Shown piece by piece: positions 17,332 to 24,599 of a stretch of DNA of 63,715 nt; the stretch's first letter is position 1; every line of letters begins with the position of its first letter. A model generated the notes under the pieces. The model was not told the DNA's origin and searched no databases. It saw only the letters and a list, made by a program, of their open reading frames with translations. A program made the position numbers and the translations under genes. This DNA is from Brevibacillus centrosporus (GTDB lineage Bacteria > Bacillota > Bacilli > Brevibacillales > Brevibacillaceae). The stretch lies in the NCBI RefSeq assembly GCF_003710815.1, contig NZ_RHHP01000035.1:1-63715 (forward strand), in the 5' to 3' direction.

Positions 17332-17733
17332 ATGCAAAAAGAAGAATTGACCCGAGACCCGAATCAGACGAATCCGCTCGTGCTGGCTTTCCTCGGAGAT
17401 GCTACGTATGCCCACTGTGTGAGGTATCATTTGATTGCCAAGGGGCTGGTGAAACCAAATCAGCTCCACAAAACGGCAAACCGTTACGTTTCGGCAAAGG
17501 CGCAGGCGAACATTTTGTTGACCCTGCTGCCTACTTTGCCGGAAGACGAGGTAAACGTCGTGAAGCGGGGACGAAATGCCAAGTCCGGGTCTACCGCGAA
17601 AAATGCGGATATTATTGATTATCGACATGCGACAGCATTTGAAGCGCTCATCGGGTATTTATATCTGAACGGAAAAGAAGAGCGGATCGCTGAAATCATG
17701 CAACAGGCTTTTGCGATTGTGGAAGGAGAATAA
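17332..17733 (+). CDS. mrnC: Mini-ribonuclease III
   Basis: RNase III catalytic domain without the double-stranded RNA-binding domain, 133 residues. It matures 23S rRNA ends in Bacillus. The catalytic acids are D23 (in FLGDATY) and E104 (in ATAFEALIGYLYL). It sits between cysS and rlmB, spaced by 17 and 2 nt, so all are one operon, as in B. subtilis. Confidence 0.96.
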   Translation: MQKEELTRDPNQTNPLVLAFLGDATYAHCVRYHLIAKGLVKPNQLHKTANRYVSAKAQANILLTLLPTLPEDEVNVVKRGRNAKSGSTAKNADIIDYRHATAFEALIGYLYLNGKEERIAEIMQQAFAIVEGE

Positions 17734-17735
17734 CG

Positions 17736-18491
17736 ATGAGTGAAGAGTGGATTCTCGGGAAAAACCCGGTGATCGAAGCGCTCCGTTCAGGACGCACGAT
17801 CAATAAGATTTGGATTGCGGAGGGTACTAACAAGAACCTGATGGCACCTGTCTTTGCGCTGGCAAAGGAGCAGGGTGTTATCGTGACGACGGCAAATCGC
17901 AAAAAGCTGGATCAGCTTGTTTCTACAGATAACCACCAGGGTGTAGTGGCATCTGTTGCTGCGTATGATTACGTGGAAGTAGACGACATTTTGAAACGGG
18001 CGGAAGAGAAGAACCAGCCGCCATTTATTCTGCTGCTGGACGAGCTGGAGGATCCGCACAATCTCGGCTCCATCATGCGTACGGCAGATGCAGTAGGTGC
18101 GCATGGTGTCATCATTCCGAAAAGACGCTCGGTAAGCCTGACAGCAACCGTAGCGAAAGCGTCAGCGGGCGCGATCAACTACGTTCCGGTTGCGAGGGTA
18201 ACGAATCTGGTTCGTACGATGGAAGAGCTGAAAGAACGCGGTGTCTGGATTGCAGGCACAGATGCGAGTGCCAAACAGGATTTCCGTCAAGGCGATTACA
18301 CGATGCCACTCGCGATCGTGATCGGCAGTGAAGGAAAAGGCATCAGCCGTTTGGTACGGGAAAACTGTGACTTTCTGTACAGCCTTCCTATGGCGGGCAA
18401 TGTGACCTCGCTCAATGCCTCTGTGGCAGCCGCTCTCTTGATGTACGAAGTCTATCGCTCCCGGAGTCCATTACCGACGCGGGTGAAATAA
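17736..18491 (+). CDS. rlmB: 23S rRNA (guanosine-2'-O)-methyltransferase RlmB
   Basis: SPOUT-class SAM-dependent methyltransferase expected to modify G2251 in the 23S P-loop. An N-terminal RNA-binding domain (about 1-80) precedes the knotted SPOUT domain. Its motifs NLGSIMRTADAVGAHGVI, VIGSEGKGIS and PMAGNVTSLNASVAA are intact. It has 251 residues and GAAGGAGA before the ATG. It overlaps the transcript of rae1 closely, with 1 nt between the genes. Confidence 0.96.
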   Translation: MSEEWILGKNPVIEALRSGRTINKIWIAEGTNKNLMAPVFALAKEQGVIVTTANRKKLDQLVSTDNHQGVVASVAAYDYVEVDDILKRAEEKNQPPFILLLDELEDPHNLGSIMRTADAVGAHGVIIPKRRSVSLTATVAKASAGAINYVPVARVTNLVRTMEELKERGVWIAGTDASAKQDFRQGDYTMPLAIVIGSEGKGISRLVRENCDFLYSLPMAGNVTSLNASVAAALLMYEVYRSRSPLPTRVK

Positions 18492-18492
18492 T

Positions 18493-19017
18493 ATGGCCAA
18501 AAAGAAAGCCAAGCAACTGTTGATCGTGGATGGTTATAATATCATCGGTGCCTGGCCGGACCTGCGAGCCTTGAAAGATCAGGATCGAATGGACGAGGCT
18601 CGCGATCTGCTGGTTTCCAAAATGGCGGAATACCAGAGCTTTACCGGCATGAAAGTCATCATAGTGTTTGACGCGTACAATGTGCCGGGAATCGGACGTC
18701 AAATCGAAGACTACAAAGTGGAAATCTACTTCACCAAGAAAAAGGAGACAGCTGACGAAAAAATCGAGCAGCTCGTCTCCGAATTTCAGCAAAAAAATCG
18801 GCAAATTTATGTAGCGACCTCTGACTATACCTCGCAGCGTGTCATATTTGGTCAGGGGGCATTGCGCAAATCGGCACGGGAGTTATTGCTGGACATGGAA
18901 GTAGCAGGCAAAGAGATCAAGCAGCAGGTCGATCAAACCAAGGAAGAGCGCTTCTCCAAACGCATTCCACTGAATGATGAAATAGCGAAAATATTCGAAA
19001 AATGGAGAAGGGAATAA
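18493..19017 (+). CDS. rae1: Ribosome-associated endoribonuclease Rae1 (YacP, NYN domain)
   Basis: A 174-residue NYN/PIN-like ribonuclease. In B. subtilis Rae1 binds the ribosomal A site and cleaves certain mRNAs during translation. The first acidic residue is in LLIVDGYNIIGAW, followed by a second acidic cluster in VIIVFDAYN and a third in YVATSDYTSQ. The C-terminus is charged and helical. It is the last gene of the cysE-cysS-mrnC-rlmB group before sigH. Confidence 0.93.
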   Translation: MAKKKAKQLLIVDGYNIIGAWPDLRALKDQDRMDEARDLLVSKMAEYQSFTGMKVIIVFDAYNVPGIGRQIEDYKVEIYFTKKKETADEKIEQLVSEFQQKNRQIYVATSDYTSQRVIFGQGALRKSARELLLDMEVAGKEIKQQVDQTKEERFSKRIPLNDEIAKIFEKWRRE

Positions 19018-19098
19018 CTTGGATTCGGTTGACGCTTTTTTACGGCACATGTATAATAACGCTATCTATGGAGAAACCGGTTGGCGGAGGGATCATTT

Positions 19099-19749
19099 GT
19101 GAGTGTTGACCTCAAGGAGCTAATGCATGCCCAATATGAACTAATGACCGACGAAGAAGTTGTCGACCTGGTTCGCGATAATCACGCCGAAGCCTTGGAG
19201 TACTTGATCAACAAGTACAAAAACTTCGTGCGCGCCAAAGCGAGATCCTATTTTCTTATTGGGGCTGACCGCGAGGATATCGTACAGGAAGGCATGATTG
19301 GCCTGTACAAGTCTATTCGCGACTTCCGAGGGGACAAGCTCACTTCTTTCAAGGCATTTGCCGAGCTATGCATCACTAGACAGATTATTACAGCGATAAA
19401 AACGGCTACCAGACAAAAGCATATTCCGCTCAACTCCTACGTATCGCTGGATAAACCTATCTACGATGAGGATTCTGACCGTACGTTGCTGGATGTCATT
19501 TCAGGAACCAAGGTGACTGATCCTGAGGAATTGTTTATCAATCGCGAAGAGTTTGATGATATCGAAGGGAAAATGAGCGAGATTTTAAGCGATCTGGAAC
19601 GGCAGGTATTGATGCTTTATCTGGATGGAAGATCGTACCAGCAGATCGCAGTCGAGCTGAAGCGTCACGTAAAATCGATCGATAACGCCCTGCAGCGTGT
19701 TAAGCGCAAACTGGAGCGATATTTGGAAGGAAGAGAGATTCATCTGTAA
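19099..19749 (+). CDS. sigH: RNA polymerase sigma-H factor
   Basis: Sigma-70-family factor for transition-state and early sporulation genes, about 216 residues. Region 2 is very clear (FVRAKARSYFLIGADRED then IVQEGMIGLYKSIRDF), and region 4 carries the helix-turn-helix RSYQQIAVELKRHVKSID. The frame is open from TTG 19081, but GGCGGAGGGA (19083-19092) places the start at GTG 19099, 6 nt downstream. A stem-loop overlaps the stop codon. Confidence 0.95.
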   Translation: MSVDLKELMHAQYELMTDEEVVDLVRDNHAEALEYLINKYKNFVRAKARSYFLIGADREDIVQEGMIGLYKSIRDFRGDKLTSFKAFAELCITRQIITAIKTATRQKHIPLNSYVSLDKPIYDEDSDRTLLDVISGTKVTDPEELFINREEFDDIEGKMSEILSDLERQVLMLYLDGRSYQQIAVELKRHVKSIDNALQRVKRKLERYLEGREIHL

Positions 19750-19770
19750 ATCAGAGAATCTCTCTTTTAT
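19732..19770 (+). terminator. Stem-loop terminator at the end of sigH
   Basis: AGAGAGATTC (19732-19741) pairs perfectly with GAATCTCTCT (19756-19765), followed by a short T-rich stretch. The left arm lies in the last codons of sigH. The loop is long (14 nt) and the T-run short, so readthrough is possible. Confidence 0.6.
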
Positions 19771-19869
19771 TTCATTTCATGAAATATCATTGGGCGCATC
19801 GCTTGACAGTCAAGGGAAAATCTGGTCTTTTGATGGAACAAAATGTTTTCGCTTTGTCAAGCCGTTTTG

Positions 19870-19898
19870 TTGACATGAGTTTTTGGGTGTGATAAATT
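19870..19898 (+). promoter_or_regulatory. Sigma-A promoter for rpmG-secE-nusG
   Basis: A perfect TTGACA (19870-19875), a 17-nt spacer and TAAATT (19893-19898). The remaining 150 nt to rpmG form an untranslated leader in which I see no further defined element. The whole sigH-rpmG gap (19750-20047) holds only this promoter and the sigH terminator. Confidence 0.7.
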
Positions 19899-20047
19899 TG
19901 TTTAGGTAGCCATAGACTCTTGTCTCTCTTGTACTATGGTTGCTTTGGTGAAATGGTCAGGAAAAAGTAGCGGTTTTCCCGTACTATTAATCATCGGGTT
20001 TACTTTTAACTAATAGCAGGTTTGAAATGAGATGGAGGTGGCAATAA

Positions 20048-20197
20048 ATGCGAGTAAACATCACGTTGGCGTGCACTGAGTGTGGCGAGCGTAACTATAT
20101 CTCCACAAAGAACAAACGCACCACAACTGAGCGTGTTGAACTGAAAAAGTATTGCTCCCGTGACAAGAAGCAAACCCTTCATCGCGAGACGAAGTAA
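20048..20197 (+). CDS. rpmG: 50S ribosomal protein L33
   Basis: A 49-residue protein, MRVNITLACTECGERNYIST at its N-terminus, matching Firmicutes L33. The first zinc pair C9/C12 is present, but the second CxxC is reduced to a single Cys (KYCSRDKK), so zinc binding may be incomplete. This variation is common among L33 paralogues. GATGGAGGTGG precedes the ATG. The stop overlaps the candidate secE ATG (TAATG). Confidence 0.95.
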   Translation: MRVNITLACTECGERNYISTKNKRTTTERVELKKYCSRDKKQTLHRETK

Positions 20198-20445
20198 TGG
20201 TTGACGCGACGAAGTCTGGGGGTGGCAAAGTGGGTTTTTTAGCACGAATCGGAGCCAGTTTTCGCCGAACCGGTGGATTTTTTGGCGACGTAATGTCCGA
20301 ACTGAAGAAAGTTCGTTGGCCCAACCGTAAAGAGTTAACGACCTACACACTGGTAGTTATGGTTACTGTTGTGCTGCTGGCGATATTCTTCTTCGTCGTT
20401 GATTTGGGTATCTCGCGCTTGATCGATTTGATTCTAGGAAAGTAA
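20197..20445 (+). CDS. secE: Preprotein translocase subunit SecE
   Basis: Single-pass membrane subunit that clamps the SecY channel. The conserved amphipathic segment DVMSELKKVRWPNRKEL precedes one transmembrane helix near the C-terminus. The ATG at 20197 overlaps the rpmG stop (TAATG) but lacks a good ribosome binding site. A GTG at 20230 (VGFLARIGASF) has GGGGGTGG 5 nt before it, so the true protein may be 71 rather than 82 residues. Confidence 0.9.
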   Translation: MVDATKSGGGKVGFLARIGASFRRTGGFFGDVMSELKKVRWPNRKELTTYTLVVMVTVVLLAIFFFVVDLGISRLIDLILGK

Positions 20446-20458
20446 TTTTGCTAGTCTT

Positions 20459-20490
20459 AGGAGGGACGGACGGTAATCGTCCTGTTGGAT
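20459..20490 (+). promoter_or_regulatory. Hairpin between the nusG Shine-Dalgarno and start codon
   Basis: AGGAGGG (20459-20465) is 25 nt from the nusG ATG, too far for normal initiation. A perfect 5-bp hairpin (GGACG, loop GTAAT, CGTCC; 20468-20482) lies between. If folded, it leaves about 10 nt effective spacing to ATG 20491. Confidence 0.55.
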
Positions 20491-21027
20491 ATGGAAAAAG
20501 CATGGTATGTACTTCATACGTACTCAGGTTACGAAAACAAGGTTAAAACCAATCTAGAGAAGCGACTCGAGTCGATGGGCATGGAAGACAAGATCTTTCG
20601 CGTTCTTGTCCCCACTGAAGAAGAGGTGGAGACCAAGGATGGTAAAAAGCGTGTCGTCACGAAAAAAGTGTTTCCTGGATACGTCCTTGTTGAAATGGTG
20701 ATGACGGACGATTCTTGGTATGTCGTGCGTAACACTCCTGGGGTTACCGGCTTTGTCGGATCCACGGGCGCCGGTTCCAAGCCGACAGCGCTGCGTCCTG
20801 AAGAGGCCGATACGATTCTCAAACAAATGGGAATCGAAATTCCCAAGATCAGAGTCGATTTTGCTCTCCGCGATATGGTGCGCGTCACAGATGGTCCGTT
20901 TTCCAATCGCACCGGGGAGATTATCGAGATTCACCCGGACAGGCAGAAGGTCCGCGTATTGGTGGACATCTTCGGTCGCGAAACACCGGTAGAGCTAGAC
21001 TTTACACAAGTTCAGAAATTGGATTAG
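20491..21027 (+). CDS. nusG: Transcription termination/antitermination protein NusG
   Basis: RNA polymerase-associated pausing and processivity factor of 178 residues. The NGN domain starts EKAWYVLHTYSGYENKV; the C-terminal KOW motif is VTDGPFSNRTGEIIEI. The frame opens at TTG 20485, but ATG 20491 matches orthologue starts. No Shine-Dalgarno lies at normal distance (see the hairpin entry). It follows secE by 45 nt in the standard secE-nusG unit. Confidence 0.95.
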   Translation: MEKAWYVLHTYSGYENKVKTNLEKRLESMGMEDKIFRVLVPTEEEVETKDGKKRVVTKKVFPGYVLVEMVMTDDSWYVVRNTPGVTGFVGSTGAGSKPTALRPEEADTILKQMGIEIPKIRVDFALRDMVRVTDGPFSNRTGEIIEIHPDRQKVRVLVDIFGRETPVELDFTQVQKLD

Positions 21028-21208
21028 GATTCAACTTGAAAAGTATCGCACTATGTGGTACATTTCATTTTGTTTTTACAATCCCACCACAATATTTTGG
21101 GGTTTCTTGCACTCTCACTATAGATCGAAAGTCTTTATGGCTTTCACCAAACAGTGGGAGGGGGCATTCCCCCGTAATAACCACATGTGAAGTAAGGAGG
21201 TGTCTTAC
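21028..21208 (+). promoter_or_regulatory. Structured leader of rplK-rplA with a weak promoter candidate
   Basis: The gap holds a hairpin GAAAGTC/GGCTTTC (21127-21145), a GGGGG/CCCCC hairpin (21060-21073 offset by 100: 21160-21173) and a longer pairing TCCCAC (21082-21087) with GTGGGA (21154-21159). TTGGGG (21097-21102) and TATAGA (21119-21124), 16 nt apart, could be a promoter but match poorly. The function of the folds is unknown. Confidence 0.35.
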
Positions 21209-21634
21209 GTGGCTAAGAAGGTTATCCGCGTAATCAAATTGCAAATCCCAGCAGGTAAAGCGAATCCTGCACCTCCAGTAGGTCCGGCTCTCGGTCAAGC
21301 TGGTGTAAACATCATGGGATTCTGTAAAGAATTCAACGCTCGCACTGAAAGCGAAGCAGGCATGATCATTCCGGTGGAAATCACCGTATTTGAAGATCGT
21401 TCTTTCACTTTCATCACGAAGACTCCACCAGCTGCTGTTCTGTTGAAAAAAGCTGCTGGCATCGAGTCCGGTTCCGGCGTACCAAACAAAACAAAAGTTG
21501 CTACGCTGAAACGCGACAAAGTTCGTGAAATCGCTGAACTGAAGCGTCCTGACCTGAATGCTGCATCCGTGGAAGCGGCTATGCGCATGGTGGAAGGTAC
21601 AGCTCGTTCTATGGGCATCGTTATCGAAGACTAA
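21209..21634 (+). CDS. rplK: 50S ribosomal protein L11
   Basis: GTPase-centre protein needed for RelA-type stringent sensing, 141 residues. The start MAKKVIRVIKLQIPAGKANP includes the proline-rich switch (ANPAPPVGPALG). The reading frame opens at a GTG inside the AAGGAGGTG site (21200), so the second GTG, 21209, is the real start. Confidence 0.97.
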   Translation: MAKKVIRVIKLQIPAGKANPAPPVGPALGQAGVNIMGFCKEFNARTESEAGMIIPVEITVFEDRSFTFITKTPPAAVLLKKAAGIESGSGVPNKTKVATLKRDKVREIAELKRPDLNAASVEAAMRMVEGTARSMGIVIED

Positions 21635-21647
21635 TTGTCTTGGTGCA

Positions 21648-21672
21648 AGGGGGCACAGACGTTGTGCCCCCT
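21648..21672 (+). promoter_or_regulatory. Perfect 10-bp hairpin between rplK and rplA
   Basis: AGGGGGCACA (21648-21657) and TGTGCCCCCT (21663-21672) pair fully around a 5-nt loop, 13 nt after the rplK stop. No T-run follows, so it is not a standard terminator. It may be an L1 autoregulatory site, a processing site or an mRNA stabiliser; none is shown. Confidence 0.6.
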
Positions 21673-21723
21673 GTCTGTGGGAGGATTAACCGCTACGACC
21701 ACATTGAAGGGAGATTTAAAAAA

Positions 21724-22407
21724 ATGGCCAAAAAAGGTAAGAAATATCAAGAGGCTGTAAAGCTCGTTGATAAAAACAAAGTTTACGAAGTAGCAGAAGG
21801 TATTGAGCTGGTTAAAAAAGCAGCTACTGCTAAATTCGATGAGACTGTTGAAGCAGCATTCCGTCTGGGTGTAGACCCTAAGCGTGCTGACCAACAAATC
21901 CGTGGTGCAGTTGTACTGCCACACGGTACTGGTAAAGTTCAACGTGTTCTGGTATTCGCTAAAGGCGAAAAAGCGAAAGATGCAGAAGCAGCTGGCGCAG
22001 ACTTCGTAGGCGATGCTGACATGATCGCAAAAATTCAAGGTGGCTGGTTCGACTTTGACGTCGTAGTAGCTACTCCAGATATGATGGGTGAAGTAGGTAA
22101 ATTGGGTCGTGTACTCGGTCCAAAAGGCCTGATGCCAAACCCTAAAACCGGTACTGTTACTTTCGACGTAACAAAAGCGGTTAACGAAATCAAAGCTGGT
22201 AAAATTGAGTACCGCGTTGACAAAGCAGGTAACATCCACGCTCCGATCGGTAAAGCATCCTTCGATGGTGAGAAATTGGTTGAAAACCTCGCTGCGTTGA
22301 CTGAAGCACTGAACCGTGCAAAACCAGCTGCAGCAAAAGGCATTTACATGAAAAATGTAACACTGAGCTCCACTATGGGTCCTGGTGTACGCGTTGCTGT
22401 AAAATAA
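21724..22407 (+). CDS. rplA: 50S ribosomal protein L1
   Basis: L1-stalk protein, 227 residues, starting MAKKGKKYQEAVKLVDKNK. The signature around LGPKGLMPNPKTGTVT is intact. L1 is a known translational repressor of its own operon in other bacteria. The frame extends upstream to 21640, but the ATG at 21724, after GAAGGGAGA, is the orthologue start; the upstream part covers the intergenic hairpin. Confidence 0.96.
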   Translation: MAKKGKKYQEAVKLVDKNKVYEVAEGIELVKKAATAKFDETVEAAFRLGVDPKRADQQIRGAVVLPHGTGKVQRVLVFAKGEKAKDAEAAGADFVGDADMIAKIQGGWFDFDVVVATPDMMGEVGKLGRVLGPKGLMPNPKTGTVTFDVTKAVNEIKAGKIEYRVDKAGNIHAPIGKASFDGEKLVENLAALTEALNRAKPAAAKGIYMKNVTLSSTMGPGVRVAVK

Positions 22408-22413
22408 TGACAC

Positions 22414-22442
22414 TTGACTTCCTTTTGGGAAGTTGATACGAT
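22414..22442 (+). promoter_or_regulatory. Sigma-A promoter of the L10 leader-rplJ-rplL unit
   Basis: TTGACT (22414-22419), a 17-nt spacer and TACGAT (22437-22442), immediately after rplA. The same hexamers recur at the rplM promoter (56922-56951). Confidence 0.7.
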
Positions 22443-22449
22443 AGTGCCT

Positions 22450-22611
22450 GTTGATGAAAAGAATATGCCGTAGACAGAAGGTGCGAGGTTCGCGAGAGCT
22501 GAGCTTAATATCCCTCCGAGGCGTGTAATGTACGAAAGAGGAAACGACGCTTTCCTTTGACGATATAGCATTATGCCCTCGTGAATGTCTGCGAGGGCAT
22601 TCTTCATTTTC
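22450..22611 (+). promoter_or_regulatory. L10 leader (ribosomal protein L10 autoregulatory RNA)
   Basis: The leader matches the known Firmicutes L10 leader pattern, with AGACAGAAGGTG (about 22473) and TTAATATCCCTCCGAGG downstream. Its attenuator stem ATGCCCTCG (22573-22581) with CGAGGGCAT (22592-22600) is followed by a T-rich tail. The L10-L12 complex is expected to bind it and favour termination before rplJ. Confidence 0.88.
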
Positions 22612-22638
22612 TAGGATAGAGCACGGGAGGTGTAAACA

Positions 22639-23154
22639 ATGGCAGAAATTCGTCCAACCGTTATTCGTGAAGAGAAAGTACAAGCGATCAACGAAATCGC
22701 TGGCAAATTGCGTGATAGCCAAACCACAGTAGTGGCTGACTACCGCGGTCTGACTGTAGCCCAAGTTACTGAGCTCCGCAAACAATTGCGTGAAGCAGGT
22801 GTTGAGTTCCAGGTGTTGAAAAACTCCCTGACTCGCTTGGCTACTGAGAAGGAAAGCCTGACTGAACTGGATCAATATCTGACTGGCCCGAACGCTTTGG
22901 CGTTCTCCAAAGACGATATCATCGCTCCAGCGAAGATCATTGCTGACTTCGCGAAGAAAAACGACAAGCTGGAAATCAAAGGTGGCGTAATCGAAGGTAA
23001 AGTTGTTGGTGCTGAACAAATCAAAGCACTGGCTTCCCTACCATCCCGCGAAGGTCTCCTTTCCATGCTTCTCTCCGTCCTGCAAGCTCCAATGCGCAAC
23101 GTTGCACTGGCAGTCAAAGCAGTGGCAGAACAAAAAGAAGGTCAAGGCGCATAA
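22639..23154 (+). CDS. rplJ: 50S ribosomal protein L10
   Basis: Base of the L7/L12 stalk, 171 residues. The N-terminal rRNA-binding domain contains VADYRGLTVAQVTELRKQLR; the C-terminal helix that carries L12 dimers is at the end. GGGAGGTG precedes the ATG. It is autoregulated through the leader just upstream. Confidence 0.97.
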   Translation: MAEIRPTVIREEKVQAINEIAGKLRDSQTTVVADYRGLTVAQVTELRKQLREAGVEFQVLKNSLTRLATEKESLTELDQYLTGPNALAFSKDDIIAPAKIIADFAKKNDKLEIKGGVIEGKVVGAEQIKALASLPSREGLLSMLLSVLQAPMRNVALAVKAVAEQKEGQGA

Positions 23155-23210
23155 TCGTCTGATCGGCTAGTAACAACTAAAAACTTTTCCTTGAATGGGA
23201 GGATTTCAAA

Positions 23211-23573
23211 ATGTCTAAAGAGCAAATCTTGGAAGCCATCAAAGGCATGTCCGTTCTCGAACTGAACGATCTGGTAAAAGCAATTGAAGACGAATTCGGT
23301 GTTACTGCTGCAGCTCCTGTAGCTGTAGTTGCTGGTGGCGCTGCTGAAGCTGCTGCTGAGCAAACTGAATTCACTGTAAACCTGGTAAGCGGCGGCGCTT
23401 CCAAAATCAACGTAATCAAAGTTGTTCGCGAACTGACTGGTCTGGGTCTGAAAGAAGCAAAAGACCTGGTAGACAACGCTCCAAAAACACTCAAAGAGGG
23501 CGTTTCCAAAGACGAAGCAGAAGCTCTCAAAGCGAAACTCGAAGAAGCTGGCGCACAAGTAGAAGTAAAGTAA
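23211..23573 (+). CDS. rplL: 50S ribosomal protein L7/L12
   Basis: Stalk protein that recruits translation GTPases, 120 residues. The N-terminal dimerisation domain is joined by an Ala/Val-rich hinge (about 35-52) to the C-terminal factor-binding domain with the VIKVVRELTGLGLKEAKDLV helices. GGGAGG lies upstream of the ATG. A strong terminator follows. Confidence 0.98.
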   Translation: MSKEQILEAIKGMSVLELNDLVKAIEDEFGVTAAAPVAVVAGGAAEAAAEQTEFTVNLVSGGASKINVIKVVRELTGLGLKEAKDLVDNAPKTLKEGVSKDEAEALKAKLEEAGAQVEVK

Positions 23574-23589
23574 GTTAGCTTCCCAATGG

Positions 23590-23621
23590 AAATCCCCTTG
23601 CCTGCGGCAGGGGGATTTTCT
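23590..23621 (+). terminator. Terminator after rplL
   Basis: A 13-bp stem (AAATCCCCTTGCC with GGCAGGGGGATTT, one G-T pair) and a 3-nt loop, ending in TTTTC. Confidence 0.85.
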
Positions 23622-23695
23622 GTACAGATAGGAATCCTGCATTCCTGTCCGGCACCATTTGCTTTTGTATGGATGAAGAAAGGTGGATCACACAA

Positions 23696-24292
23696 GTGTC
23701 AGATCACTACTACACCAGTCGACCAGGTGCTGCGCATGACGAACAGCAATTTTCTTTTCTACTACGAGGGTATGAGCTTCGCTTTTATACGGATGCGGGT
23801 GTTTTTTCCCGAGATCGGATTGACTTCGGGAGTGTCCTGCTCATTGAAAATATGAAAGTGGCTCCCCATGCGCGCGTGCTCGATGTGGGGTGTGGTTATG
23901 GGCCCATCGGCTTGACTGCTGCAAAACTCGCTGCGCAAGGCAAAGTGACCATGATTGATGTAAATGAGCGTGCTGTTCATTTGGCTCGGCGAAATGCAGA
24001 AGGCAACGGCATCAAAAATGTCGATATCCGCGTAAGTGATGTTTACAGCGAGGTACAAGGCGAAACGTTTGATGTCATCTTGACCAATCCCCCGATTCGC
24101 GCAGGTAAGGAGATTGTGCATCGGATCTTTACCGAAGGATACGAGCTGCTTGCTGAAGGTGGAGAGATGTGGGTGGTCATCCAGAAAAAGCAGGGTGCCC
24201 CGTCAGCATTAAAGAAACTGCAAGAAACGTATCGGGAAGTAGAAGAAGTAGACCGTTCAAAAGGCTACTCCATCTTTCGGGCAGTGAAATAG
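23696..24292 (+). CDS. ybxB: Class I SAM methyltransferase, YbxB/RsmC-like
   Basis: A 198-residue Rossmann methyltransferase with motif I LDVGCGYGPIG and the catalytic NPPIR motif of N6-adenine and N2-guanine methyltransferases. RsmC relatives methylate G1207 of 16S rRNA; that target is likely but unproven here. The frame opens at ATG 23669, but AAAGGTGG and the MSDHYY start, as in B. subtilis YbxB, point to GTG 23696. It sits between rplL and rpoB, as in B. subtilis. Confidence 0.88.
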   Translation: MSDHYYTSRPGAAHDEQQFSFLLRGYELRFYTDAGVFSRDRIDFGSVLLIENMKVAPHARVLDVGCGYGPIGLTAAKLAAQGKVTMIDVNERAVHLARRNAEGNGIKNVDIRVSDVYSEVQGETFDVILTNPPIRAGKEIVHRIFTEGYELLAEGGEMWVVIQKKQGAPSALKKLQETYREVEEVDRSKGYSIFRAVK

Positions 24293-24320
24293 TCAAGATT
24301 CAGTTCTTAGAAAAGTTTTC

Positions 24321-24349
24321 TTGACGCGTATATTTCGTTGTGGTAGCAT
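24321..24349 (+). promoter_or_regulatory. Sigma-A promoter of rpoB-rpoC
   Basis: TTGACG (24321-24326), a 17-nt spacer and TAGCAT (24344-24349). A 250-nt leader separates it from rpoB; it contains the hairpin at 24481-24516 and otherwise nothing I recognise. Confidence 0.55.
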
Positions 24350-24480
24350 TATAAAATGTCAATATGGGATAAATGTCTATTTTTCAGTAATTCCCTGTCT
24401 GTCAAGCATTTTCTTCTTTTTTCCTTTGGGAGGAATGTTCGAGTAAAAACATGGGAATTCTTTTAAAATAGAGTTTCTCT

Positions 24481-24517
24481 GGGTTAAAAATGGTCTTTCT
24501 GGTTTAACCCATTTTTC
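24481..24517 (+). terminator. Terminator-like hairpin in the rpoB leader
   Basis: GGGTTAAA (24481-24488) pairs perfectly with TTTAACCC (24503-24510), followed by ATTTTTCT. It lies about 90 nt before rpoB inside the leader, so it could be an attenuator that sets RNA polymerase synthesis. The A/T-rich stem is weak. Confidence 0.5.
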
Positions 24518-24599
24518 TATTTGAGGCATTCGTCTGCGATTTAAGCTGATTGAATGCCAAGTTTCTATGTGTGAAAACACAACCTGAGGGGTGAATAAG

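Noticed and set aside
21036..21233. 65-codon plus-strand frame in the rplK leader
   Set aside because: Overlaps the rplK start and the leader hairpins; no ribosome binding site or family resemblance.
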